Positions 24,231-32,462 of a stretch of 37,562 nucleotides of DNA are shown one piece after another. The DNA lies in NCBI GenBank assembly GCA_016840095.1, contig JAEOSZ010000019.1, forward strand, positions 1-37,562, written 5' to 3'. Position 1 is the first letter of the stretch, and the number at the start of each line of letters is the position of its first letter. Origin of the DNA: Candidatus Heimdallarchaeota archaeon (lineage in GTDB: Archaea > Asgardarchaeota > Heimdallarchaeia > Heimdallarchaeales > Heimdallarchaeaceae). The position numbers and the translations under genes were made by a program. Below the pieces are notes generated by a model that searched no databases, was not told the origin of the DNA, and worked only from the letters and a program-made list of their open reading frames with translations.

Positions 24231-24656
24231 ATGAGCATCAAAAATACTTTCATTCGAGGATTTCGAAGAACAATTGAAGAAGAGAAACTTTTCCTAGGTA
24301 TAGCTATTAGTTTTGTTCTTGCACTAATATTTTCATTAACTACTTTATGGCATTTTTCTCTTCTGGCAGCAATTATAGGAGGTTTATTTTATTCTAAGAT
24401 GAGTAAAGGAGCATTAGCTGGCCTTATTGGAGTAGGTGGGGCATGGTCAATTGTTATAGTAATCGAACTAATTGCTACAGATATATCTGTACTGTTAAAT
24501 CAAATAAGTGGAATAATTATTGGTAGCACATCATTAGGATGGTTATTCATCATAATAGTGATTTTAGTTGCATTAATATTTGGAGCTTTAGGAGGATCTT
24601 TAGGAACAGGAATAATGATTATTATATTCGAAAGAAAAAGAAAAGAAGATGAATAA
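24231..24656 (+). CDS. Small membrane protein co-transcribed with the S45 acylase
   Basis: 141 residues with about four hydrophobic helices: residues 21-40 (LGIAISFVLALIFSLTTL), 45-55, 61-87 (GLIGVGGAWSIVIVIELIA) and 105-128 (LFIIIVILVALIFGALGGSLGTG). A basic N-terminus (IRGFRRTIEEEK) and basic C-terminus (FERKRKEDE) face the cytoplasm. ATG follows the acylase stop by one base, so it is translationally coupled and probably assists membrane anchoring or processing of the acylase; no family recognised. Confidence 0.65.
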   Translation: MSIKNTFIRGFRRTIEEEKLFLGIAISFVLALIFSLTTLWHFSLLAAIIGGLFYSKMSKGALAGLIGVGGAWSIVIVIELIATDISVLLNQISGIIIGSTSLGWLFIIIVILVALIFGALGGSLGTGIMIIIFERKRKEDE

Positions 24657-24746
24657 TTTCCAATCAATTTGGTAAAAATACTAACTGATTTATCTTTGAC
24701 TTATTTGTAGGTAAATCTTATTAGTATTCATTTTTTAGTTTTAAAG

Positions 24747-26147
24747 ATGAACATTAAGATCTTGAAGGCTAAACTTAGTAGAGAGTTTAAGCTTAGAAAA
24801 CAACTGCTCAGTTATATTCTACTTGCTGTTGCGATTTTTTCAATATCTTTTAGCATTCATTTCTTAATATCTGAATGGTTCATTGATTTCAATGAAGGAA
24901 TGCCAGCTTATGACCACCCTTCTGGACCTTTATGGGAAGCGGTAAGTGATGGTGAATTTATTTATCCAGAATATGTATATGCCTTCAGGTTTGAAAATTG
25001 GGATATATATGATTCCTCATACGATTTCCCTTTAGATGTTTATTACTATGGACCTTTTTTTGTTTATGTCTTGACTTTTATTTCTTTATTCATTGGCCTG
25101 TTTAATCCAAGTTTATCAAATACTGAAATTTCCTATAATACGGTATTTTTTTCCTCGCATCTGTTTGATGCTTTGAACTCGGTTATGATTTTTCTAATAT
25201 TAATTAAAATTAAGAATGATGGAGAGATAAAAAGGAGAAGAATTCTGCTTTCTAGCTTTTTGGCAATTTGTTATAATCTTATGCCAATGGTCCTTTTTTA
25301 CAACGGCATAATGGGACTTAATTCCTATATGTTTACTTTTTTTACTTTATTATCACTATACTTCTATTGCGAAAGAAAAACAGTACTCTCAAGTGTTACC
25401 TTAGCTCTTTCTTTTCTTACAAAACAGACTTCTCTCTTCTTCTTACCAGTATGGTTTCTAATCCTAGCTAGAAATGACTTAAAAGAGAGTATTAAATATT
25501 TAGTGACATTTTTGATCGCATACATCTATCTCTCAATTCCCTGGATATTCATGCACCCTGCCTACTATAACGGAGTCCTGTTTGCTCAAGGATATTCAGG
25601 AATAGTTGATCTTTCTCTTGACTATCTTCGTCCAGCAAATCTGTTCCACTCCTTATTTTATCTAGGAGCAACTAAACTTGCTACGGGTTATTATTGGTTA
25701 AACAAATTCTACATCCCATTCATTATCTTCTCATTGGTTTTCTATCGAATATCTCTTTTGAAAGGTGATTTGTTGAACAAAGATTTCTCTAGTTTCTTCT
25801 CGTTTAATGCGATTTATATCATTGGGATTCATGTTTTCCTTTCGAGAGGTATATACAAAAATTACTATCCTTTTTTGTTTCCATTTATATTAATTGCTAT
25901 CTCTGAATGGGTTCTCAATATGGAGAAAAACTGGAAAATAATTCTTGTGTCACTAACCGCTGTAATATGGTTAGTAGGAGTTAACATCCTCATTATATGG
26001 TTGATTAAATGGCTTCATCCTCTGCTCATTTTACTTTTTTGGTTACCTCTATTTTTCACTTATAACAAGGATATGCATCTTGCTTTGTTCAAAAAAGAAA
26101 ATTACATAAAAACCAGAAGTTACTTCAGCTCACTTCTTCAAAGCTAG
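24747..26147 (+). CDS. GT-C-like polytopic membrane protein, paralogue of the gene at the left edge
   Basis: 466 residues with about ten to twelve membrane helices; first at 21-42 after a basic N-terminus. The outer loop contains acidic and aromatic residues (FNEGMPAYDHPSGPLW, SSYDFPLDVYYYGPF). Shared landmarks with the truncated gene at 1-947 are Y.YGP.F.Y, FNPS, DALNSVM, SFLTKQ, and SIPWIFMHPAYYNG. GT-C glycosyltransferases have this layout and use dolichol- or polyprenyl-linked sugars; which sugar, and whether it is catalytic at all, cannot be read. It lies after the acylase operon; a TTTTTTAG stretch upstream may be its promoter. Confidence 0.7.
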   Translation: MNIKILKAKLSREFKLRKQLLSYILLAVAIFSISFSIHFLISEWFIDFNEGMPAYDHPSGPLWEAVSDGEFIYPEYVYAFRFENWDIYDSSYDFPLDVYYYGPFFVYVLTFISLFIGLFNPSLSNTEISYNTVFFSSHLFDALNSVMIFLILIKIKNDGEIKRRRILLSSFLAICYNLMPMVLFYNGIMGLNSYMFTFFTLLSLYFYCERKTVLSSVTLALSFLTKQTSLFFLPVWFLILARNDLKESIKYLVTFLIAYIYLSIPWIFMHPAYYNGVLFAQGYSGIVDLSLDYLRPANLFHSLFYLGATKLATGYYWLNKFYIPFIIFSLVFYRISLLKGDLLNKDFSSFFSFNAIYIIGIHVFLSRGIYKNYYPFLFPFILIAISEWVLNMEKNWKIILVSLTAVIWLVGVNILIIWLIKWLHPLLILLFWLPLFFTYNKDMHLALFKKENYIKTRSYFSSLLQS

Positions 26148-26195
26148 AGATTATTGAGAAAAACTAAGAATATCTGAAGAGAAATATCCCCCAAA

Positions 26196-27011
26196 CTATT
26201 CACTTTCATCCAGTTCTAAAGAGGTTATATCACTCCCCTTTAATCCTACAGTCTCGAAAATTAATTCTTCCGTTTCTCCACCTATACTGATACCTCTATT
26301 CTTCGTAAGTGTCCAGATAATAAACAAGAATGGTGTTCCTGAGTTAAATTCAATAAGAGTGTTAAAAAGAAGTACAGTAACTAAATCTGTAGCAGGTCTT
26401 ATTCCAGCTGCTAGTAAAGAAATTTCCATTCCAAAATGCACAATCACCCCTATTAGTACAAGATAGCCTATCTGCTTCCAAGTTACTGACTTAAATGGTT
26501 CCCAAATATATTTGAAAAGAATTATTGCTGAGAATCCTCCAAGAGCCATACCTATTTGTAGCCACCTTCCTGAAACCATTTCTCTAACTATGAAAACTGT
26601 ATCATCTGCTAAAGGTAGAATTTTGGGGAAGAAAGCAACAAAAAACCAACCAATATAAAGAAACATGGTCCAGTACATCTTCTTTCTCCATCCCTTCGCG
26701 CTAAACATAACTGCTACATAACTAAATTCAATCATCCCATATGTAAATGAGAAGTAAATCAAAAATAGCAGCGGTCCCCATGCAGGTCCTAAATTTGTGA
26801 AGAAATCTGGTAAGGAGTAGATCTTTCTTGTTCCTTTAACCGTGTACCAAAGAACATAATCAAATAAGAAAACAACAACTGTTCCAAATAAACCAATTAA
26901 CCATTGAAGGATGTACTTCTTGCGAATAAGAAAAGCCATCCAAATAATGCAAAAAAGGATATCTAGAATGATAAATTCAGCACCAAAGTTTCTTACAACT
27001 TCATGGACCAT
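26196..27011 (-). CDS. Seven-helix membrane protein, function unknown
   Basis: 271 residues with about seven hydrophobic helices (roughly 13-30, 36-56, 76-107, 112-130, 153-172, 181-200 and 209-235). The loops carry Trp- and Phe-rich turns such as KGTRKIYSLPDFF and GPAWGPLLFLIYF. The last 30 residues are acidic and cytoplasmic. No catalytic motif or family is recognised; it could be a heptahelical or CaaX-like fold. ATG 27011 reads MVHEVVRNFG. It is 43 bp upstream of, and co-directional with, an SDR gene, though these are separate gene products with no clear link. Confidence 0.6.
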   Translation of the reverse strand: MVHEVVRNFGAEFIILDILFCIIWMAFLIRKKYILQWLIGLFGTVVVFLFDYVLWYTVKGTRKIYSLPDFFTNLGPAWGPLLFLIYFSFTYGMIEFSYVAVMFSAKGWRKKMYWTMFLYIGWFFVAFFPKILPLADDTVFIVREMVSGRWLQIGMALGGFSAIILFKYIWEPFKSVTWKQIGYLVLIGVIVHFGMEISLLAAGIRPATDLVTVLLFNTLIEFNSGTPFLFIIWTLTKNRGISIGGETEELIFETVGLKGSDITSLELDESE

Positions 27012-27053
27012 AGTGTTATGAAAATAATAGTTTTTCTTAAAGCTTTTGCAAAT

Positions 27054-27860
27054 TTAGATGAAATTCTTGATGAGATAATCAGTCCATTTTGAAGGGAAAA
27101 ATTCTAAGAGTCTTCTTTGCTTATTGTTCTTAACTTTGTATCTTAGTTTTGGTTTCTTCTTATGGAGAGCTTTGTAAACTGCTCTAGCTACATATATTGG
27201 ATTAGCATATTTTTCTTTTTCAAGAACTGTCCAAACTCTTGACATTTCAACTTCAAATTCAGAATCCTTGAGATACTTGCGATAACTTTCAACAGTTTTT
27301 TCTGGTAAACTTGTGTCAATTGCTCCAGGTTGAATCGCAATTACTTTCATATCGAGAAAATCAAATTCACGTCTTAAGGAATCAGTGAAAGCTTCAATTG
27401 AATATTTAGTCATAGAGTATGGTCCATTAAAGGGAAAAGCGATTCTACCAACTTCAGAACTCATGTTAATAACTCGCCCTCTTTTAGCTTTAAGTAAATG
27501 AAAGAATGCTTTAGTTACTCTCACAAATCCTAATACATTTACATCGAAAATCTTCTCAAAATCAGCTACTTCAACCTCTACTAGTGGGCCTCCAAAAAAC
27601 AGTCCTGCATTATTGACTAGACAATCAATTCCATCTGTAATTTGTTCAGTTGCTATCACAGCTTCCTCAATGCTTCTTGAATCTGTAACATCCATAACAA
27701 TACTGTGAATATTCTTTTTAGAGTTATATTTCTCTAAACCTTGAGAATCATAATCAGCAGCAATAACTACTTCACCTTTTTGAACTAAGAATTCTGTTAT
27801 TGCTTTACCAATACCATGAGCTGCACCTGTGACTAAAGTAATTTTTGAATCTCTTTTCAT
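27054..27860 (-). CDS. Short-chain dehydrogenase/reductase (SDR)
   Basis: 268 residues, classical SDR length. TGAAHGIGKAI (about 11-21) is the TG-x3-G-x-G nucleotide loop, followed by an acidic residue at the second strand end (AADYDS) favouring NAD. NNAG at 83-86, catalytic Ser135 in NMSSEVG, Tyr148-x-x-x-Lys152 in PYSMTKYSIE are all in place, so the enzyme should be active. IQPGAIDTSL follows, and the C-terminus is basic (KKKPKLRYKVKNNKQRRLLEFFPSKW), as in 17-beta/retinol-type SDRs. Substrate unknown, probably a lipid or steroid-like alcohol or ketone. ATG 27860 has a GGTTAGA stretch before it. Confidence 0.9.
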   Translation of the reverse strand: MKRDSKITLVTGAAHGIGKAITEFLVQKGEVVIAADYDSQGLEKYNSKKNIHSIVMDVTDSRSIEEAVIATEQITDGIDCLVNNAGLFFGGPLVEVEVADFEKIFDVNVLGFVRVTKAFFHLLKAKRGRVINMSSEVGRIAFPFNGPYSMTKYSIEAFTDSLRREFDFLDMKVIAIQPGAIDTSLPEKTVESYRKYLKDSEFEVEMSRVWTVLEKEKYANPIYVARAVYKALHKKKPKLRYKVKNNKQRRLLEFFPSKWTDYLIKNFI

Positions 27861-27927
27861 TCTAACCAGCAGTTCTTAGGTTTAATGACTTGAATATAAA
27901 ACTAATGTAAAATGATAACCCAGATCT

Positions 27928-29928
27928 CTACTCTTGAACTCCTTTTCTTATCCATATTAGCATTGAAGACTTACCACTATTACCCCAAGAATAGTAGGGT
28001 CTAGCAATCAAATACTTATTATCATTAATCTTTAGTTTAAGGAGGATTTTTCCTTCTGAATTGAAGTAAACTGGTTTATTTCCACGATTTACTTTTCCTT
28101 TTAGTACCTGTAAATCAGGATTATCAACGCTTTCAAAGCAGTAGATTAGTGGTCCTCTTGAAATTGCTATTCTATTTTTATTCTCCTTAACTTTTTTGTG
28201 AGATTCATGAATTTTAATTGGCATAGGAAAGATTATCTCAATTATGTTCTTTAATTTCCATTTTTCTTTCAAACTAACATAGTATGATCTAAAAGGAGAT
28301 ATCCCCGAAGCGGTATTTACTTCTTTCAATTCAAAATCATATTCATCTAGCTCTTTTCCGTTTACTTTTATTTCTGGATTTTTTGTCCAACTTGGAATTC
28401 GTAGATTTAAGAAGTAGTTCTGTTCCTCTTTGCATTGTAAATCGATTACTATTTTTCCCTCCCATGGCATTTCACTCTTTAGTTCAATATCAATTTCTGA
28501 TTCTTCTTGCTCAGTTAAAGGGATTGTTGTCTTATTGCCAATATATTGATGAATCCATAGATTAGTTTCATCATAACTATAGATGTACTTTGCCAAATTA
28601 CCCAGGGTTCTGGATATATTGGATGGACAACATGCAGTCTTATACCACTCTTTTCTCTCAACTGATTGATCTACCTCTAGAGGATTCCTATAGAAGTATT
28701 TTTTTCCGTTTTCAGACATTCCAACTAGTACTGCATTGTACAGCTGCCATTCAAGTAAATCAGCATATTTAGCATCTCCTGTTGATAAAAGCATTTCCCA
28801 ATTCCAGTAAACTGAACCTATGGCTGCACAAGTTTCATTATATGCATCCTTATTATTTAGCTCATAGTCTCTTCCAAAACCTTCAGTGAGTGGAAGAGAA
28901 CCAATTCCACCAGTAATATACATTTTTTTCTTTACCATTTCGTCCCAAGATCTTTGAAGAGATTTCAACAATTTTTTTTCTCCAGTTTCCTGAAAAATCA
29001 TTGTTGCAGCAGTCACAAGATATCCCCATCTTACACAGTGTCCTATAGGCTTTTTTTGACGTCTGAAAGGTTTATTCTGTTGAAGATATTTTCCTGAAAA
29101 TGCTGAGAAATAGAATCTTAGTTGATGTTTTTTTGAATCAAGTTCTGGCCACTCACTAAATAAAGATTCATTAGTTACTTCTGTACCATAATATGATTCT
29201 TTCTGTTTATTTACTGCTTCATTTCTCTTATTATGTGAAAAATTTTCTTTAAAAATCTGAAATCCGAAGAATAGAAATTTACCTCTTGCATCTATAAAGT
29301 TCTGTGCAAGCTCTAAATATTTCTCATCGTTTGTAAATCTATAAAGTTTAATAAGCGCAGTTTCAATTTCAGGATGACCTGGTGTTTCCTTTGGTGAAGG
29401 ATTACTAAACTCATCAACAAGTAAATCTGCAATTTTTTTACCTATGCTAAAGAATTTCTCTGATTTCGTTATTTTGTATGCTATTATAGATGCTTCAATT
29501 AGATGGCCAAGAATGTAAAGTTCATGCTCAATTTGATGATTAATCCACCTTTTGTCTGGAAAATGGATTTGGTTGTAAGTGAAAATATAGCCATCTTTTT
29601 CCTGAACTGATATTACTAAATTAAGATAGTCAGTAAGCAGTTTGAGAAGTTCGTTATTATCTTGAGATTGAAGAATTATAGCTGCTGCTTCTGCCCATTT
29701 ATGTGCATCTGAGTCTACATAGAAATAACCTTCACGGAATTTAGTTGATTCACCATTTAGAATTCTAAAATTAGTGATTGTTCCTACTTCTTCTAATTTT
29801 TTCCATTGATGAAATATAGCAGATTCTCTATTGATTTTTATTTTTTCAGACCAGAACTCATCTGTTATATCAATCTGCTTAATGGGTATTTCATCAGATA
29901 TTTTATATTTAGATAACTCCTTAATCAC
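27928..29928 (-). CDS. GH127-family beta-L-arabinofuranosidase-like glycoside hydrolase
   Basis: 666 residues, the usual size of GH127 (DUF1680). The catalytic barrel holds ITGGIGSLPLTEGFGRDYEL (about 338-357), YNETCAAIGSVYWNWEML (363-380) and ACCPSNISRTLGNLAKYIY (432-450). In the Bifidobacterium enzyme HypBA1 the acid/base is Glu322 and the Zn/nucleophile site is Glu338, Cys340, Cys417 and Cys418. Here Glu349, Glu365, Cys367, Cys433 and Cys434 occupy the same relative positions, so the zinc-thiolate mechanism appears intact. The C-terminal part is beta-sandwich. No signal peptide, so it acts in the cytoplasm on imported sugars. The GTG 29928 start is 25 bp after a CTTATAG box (leaderless). 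No sugar transporter is nearby. Confidence 0.85.
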   Translation of the reverse strand: MIKELSKYKISDEIPIKQIDITDEFWSEKIKINRESAIFHQWKKLEEVGTITNFRILNGESTKFREGYFYVDSDAHKWAEAAAIILQSQDNNELLKLLTDYLNLVISVQEKDGYIFTYNQIHFPDKRWINHQIEHELYILGHLIEASIIAYKITKSEKFFSIGKKIADLLVDEFSNPSPKETPGHPEIETALIKLYRFTNDEKYLELAQNFIDARGKFLFFGFQIFKENFSHNKRNEAVNKQKESYYGTEVTNESLFSEWPELDSKKHQLRFYFSAFSGKYLQQNKPFRRQKKPIGHCVRWGYLVTAATMIFQETGEKKLLKSLQRSWDEMVKKKMYITGGIGSLPLTEGFGRDYELNNKDAYNETCAAIGSVYWNWEMLLSTGDAKYADLLEWQLYNAVLVGMSENGKKYFYRNPLEVDQSVERKEWYKTACCPSNISRTLGNLAKYIYSYDETNLWIHQYIGNKTTIPLTEQEESEIDIELKSEMPWEGKIVIDLQCKEEQNYFLNLRIPSWTKNPEIKVNGKELDEYDFELKEVNTASGISPFRSYYVSLKEKWKLKNIIEIIFPMPIKIHESHKKVKENKNRIAISRGPLIYCFESVDNPDLQVLKGKVNRGNKPVYFNSEGKILLKLKINDNKYLIARPYYSWGNSGKSSMLIWIRKGVQE

Positions 29929-29991
29929 ATCTCAAAAATACATTAGCACTATAAGAAATTTTGTAAAAATAAGAAAAGGATAAAAAAGAAT

Positions 29992-31086
29992 TTACTTCTT
30001 TTTCTTCATAAATCGTGGATCGATTTCTTCTCTTTGAGAAGCATCTTGATAGTTTTCTTTAGCTTGTTCTTTTGCTTCTTCAAGAGTTTCGTCAGAATGA
30101 CATATCCATCTCAAGTGAGTAGAAGCTGGTTTTCCGCACCATGGACAGAATAGATCATCTAAATATTCTATAATTCTGTTATGAGCAGATAAATTCCTTC
30201 TATGTTTTCCTCTCTCCTCGATAATTGGTTTTGTAAGTATCTCTGCTGCTTTCTTCTTTCCAACTGAAACCGCTTTTTTCACTGTTTCTATTTCGTCTTT
30301 TGGAATTTCTATGCTATATCCTTCTTTTGAGTCACCTATAACTTCTACAGGAATCCCTTCTGTTAAAATTGCTTCTTGCTCATCTCTAGGTACTTTCTTA
30401 ATTTGGGATACGAATTTACTAGCCTCATCTTTACCCATATCTTGTTCAACGATTTTCTCATAGGTACTTTTCTGTAAACTAGGATCACTAATTGTTGATA
30501 ATCTTGAAAGAATCCTTTCTGGTATTCTCTCATCCGCAGGTTTACCTAACTCTTCAGAAATAATATCTGGAGCAACGCTAGCAGCTTCTAACCATAATCG
30601 TAAAGTGTTAGATTTAATATGAATCTTTGCACAAATCTCATCAATTTTTTCTTCAGTTGGTATTAATGAAAGGTTTCTAGATTTTTTCCTTTCAATACTG
30701 TTAATAATATTTGCAAGACTTTTAGGAGTTTGAACAATACCTTCACTTCTAAAGACCTCCATAACTCCTCTACCTTTCTCAATCATGTAAAGGTCTTTTC
30801 GATGAATATTTTCTATTAAAGATTCTATTCTTTGTTGACTCTCATCAATCTCTTTTACAATTGCATATATCTTGTTCAATCCTGCAAATTGTGCAGCTCT
30901 CCATCTTCTTTCTCCAGCAATTATCTGATAAGATTCATCTCCAGTTTGTCTGACTAAAATAGGATTTAGCAGATCATATGCTTTAATTGAATTAGCCAGT
31001 TCTTCAATAGCATCTTTATCGAAGGTTTCTCTTGGCTGAAAAGGGCTTGGACTTATTTTTTCTACAGGAATTTGCACGATTTCCAT
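29992..31086 (-). CDS. ParB-like protein with C-terminal zinc finger
   Basis: 364 residues. The N-terminal ParB/Spo0J nuclease-fold domain is complete: IPVEKISPSPFQPRETFD, IAGERRWRAAQFAG (GERR at 58-61, the CTP/DNA arginine box), IENIHRKDLY (91-100). A central HTH-like helical segment follows (about 145-200). Residues 300-345 carry a finger: Cys314-x-x-Cys317, His324, Cys329-His330 (FCPWCGK...THLRWICH). Archaeal chromosomes usually lack canonical ParB, so it may be a regulator, segregation factor or nucleoid protein. No ParA is in the window. GGTGA precedes ATG and overlaps the stop of the small upstream gene. Confidence 0.85.
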   Translation of the reverse strand: MEIVQIPVEKISPSPFQPRETFDKDAIEELANSIKAYDLLNPILVRQTGDESYQIIAGERRWRAAQFAGLNKIYAIVKEIDESQQRIESLIENIHRKDLYMIEKGRGVMEVFRSEGIVQTPKSLANIINSIERKKSRNLSLIPTEEKIDEICAKIHIKSNTLRLWLEAASVAPDIISEELGKPADERIPERILSRLSTISDPSLQKSTYEKIVEQDMGKDEASKFVSQIKKVPRDEQEAILTEGIPVEVIGDSKEGYSIEIPKDEIETVKKAVSVGKKKAAEILTKPIIEERGKHRRNLSAHNRIIEYLDDLFCPWCGKPASTHLRWICHSDETLEEAKEQAKENYQDASQREEIDPRFMKKKK

Positions 31087-31092
31087 TTAATT

Positions 31093-31314
31093 TCACCCAT
31101 GTTCTTTTATTAATTCAAAAGCAATATCTTTCCAAGGGTATTGCTCTATCACCCAACTATCTTCTTCTGTATTGATACAGAGAAGTTTAACACTTTCACC
31201 ATTACCATTTTTCACTACTTCTTTCATCTGAGTTATTGCCTCTGGTCGAGTAGTGAATATCCATTTTTCTGTACCAGCATCTAGAACATAGAATTGATTA
31301 TCATCTAATTTCAA
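31093..31314 (-). CDS. Small ParB-partner protein, unknown
   Basis: 73 residues from TTG 31314. An AGGTGA site lies 5 bp before that codon; its GTG would be an upstream in-frame start giving 76 residues, but using it would place the start inside its own SD. The product is alpha/beta: MKLDDNQFYVLDAGTEKWIFTTRPEAI, then KLLCINTEEDSWVIEQYPW. It ends 6 bp before the ParB ATG and its stop is part of the ParB SD, so the two are a tight operon. No family recognised. Confidence 0.6.
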   Translation of the reverse strand: MKLDDNQFYVLDAGTEKWIFTTRPEAITQMKEVVKNGNGESVKLLCINTEEDSWVIEQYPWKDIAFELIKEHG

Positions 31315-31331
31315 AGTTTTCACCTAGATTC

Positions 31332-31540
31332 ATCGTAGAACGCATTCTTGGGATGTTTTACATTATAATTTTCATGAATCACTTAAAAAGTGATTGTATT
31401 ACTACGATACAAAAACGTATTAAGAACTTTTTTGTCGGGAAGATTTTAGGATCGGAGTAATTTACAAATTTCTAAATAGGTTTGTACAGTTTAGACATGA
31501 AAAATATTTTTCAGAAGAAATCAATTTTTTACTCGTAGTA
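31332..31540. repeat. Three copies of TCGTAG near the ParB/DegV divergent region
   Basis: ATCGTAG (31332-31338), its reverse complement CTACGAT (31402-31408) and TCGTAGTA (31533-31540) lie within 210 bp. The middle copy matches the last over 8 bases on the opposite strand (TACTACGA, 31400-31407). The sites surround an inverted repeat and both promoters, as expected of a regulator or ParB-type binding cluster, but the motif is short. Confidence 0.3.
31377..31395. promoter_or_regulatory. Perfect 8-bp inverted repeat between ParB operon and second degV-like gene
   Basis: AATCACTT and AAGTGATT around a 3-base AAA centre. It is about 60 bp upstream of the small gene start and 185 bp upstream of DegV. 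A dimeric regulator or the neighbouring ParB-like protein could bind here. The gap of 257 bp holds no gene that I can see. Confidence 0.45.
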
Positions 31541-31580
31541 TCAACTAAAAGAATATTAATCCCTTTCGTATAGCACTCTT

Positions 31581-32453
31581 GTGACTAACTCGTATTCGAT
31601 TGTGATAGATTCACCATCAGATTTCCCTAAGAAATTAGAAGAACAACATGATATATTCATTGTTCCAGCTAGAGTACTTATAGGTAGAACAAACTATGCA
31701 GACGGAGTAGGAATTACCCGTGAAAAAATTTTGCATGATCTTGTTAATTCAAAAGAAGATATCAGATCTCAGGAAGCTCCTCCTGGTAATTTTCTCGAAG
31801 TTTTCGAAAAAGCAATGGAAGTTTCAGATCATATTCTATATATTTCTATTAGTCATAAACTAAGTAAGTCTTATCATAGTGCAACAATTGCTGCTAGAAA
31901 ATTTAGAGGAAGAATTACGCTTATTGATACTCTTTCTATTTCTCATGGAGTCACTATGATGGCTCATCATGCACTGCTAAGAAGAGAACAAGGTATGGAA
32001 CTAGCTCCTCTGGTTGGAGAGATTACTGAAATGATGAACAATACACGAGTTTATGTCTTAGTTGAAGAACTAAAATACCTCTATAAAGGAGGTAGAATTG
32101 GAAGAGCTCAACAAACTATTGGATCATTGTTAAACATGAAACCTATGCTTCATCTAGTGGATGGAGAATTAGATGCTTTAATGAGTATTAGAGGAGCAAA
32201 AGCTGGCTACAAATTCATGGAAGAAAAGGTTATAGAGCATGCAGGGGAGTTCGGAGATTTTGCTTTATCAGGATCTTATGGATCAGATAATAAAAAGTTT
32301 GAAGAACTATCAAATTCTCTCAATGAGAGATTGAACCCTTTAAGCTACCTCTACGAATCTATAGGTCCAGCTGTTTCTTGCAATGTTGGACCAAAAGTAG
32401 AAGCATTCTTCATTACAAAATTACCTAAAAATTCAGCTGATTTATACAAATAA
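31581..32453 (+). CDS. DegV-family fatty-acid-binding protein, copy 2
   Basis: 290 residues. Same plan as the copy at 20052: IVIDSPSDFPKKLE, VPARVLIGRTNYADG, RSQEAPPGNFLEVF, ILYISISHKLSKSYHSA (the S.(L)S.(T/S)..SA lipid loop), LIDTLSISHG, LVEELKYLYKGGRIGRAQQTIGSLLNMKPML, and SIGPAVSCNVGPKVEAFF at the end. The two copies share the order of every motif but have diverged strongly, which suggests an old duplication or different fatty-acid preference. The start is GTG 31581, 26 bp after an AATATTAAT box, so probably leaderless. It runs divergently from the ParB operon. A minus-strand methyltransferase ends 10 bp after its stop. Confidence 0.88.
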   Translation: MTNSYSIVIDSPSDFPKKLEEQHDIFIVPARVLIGRTNYADGVGITREKILHDLVNSKEDIRSQEAPPGNFLEVFEKAMEVSDHILYISISHKLSKSYHSATIAARKFRGRITLIDTLSISHGVTMMAHHALLRREQGMELAPLVGEITEMMNNTRVYVLVEELKYLYKGGRIGRAQQTIGSLLNMKPMLHLVDGELDALMSIRGAKAGYKFMEEKVIEHAGEFGDFALSGSYGSDNKKFEELSNSLNERLNPLSYLYESIGPAVSCNVGPKVEAFFITKLPKNSADLYK

Positions 32454-32462
32454 GAAGAACTT

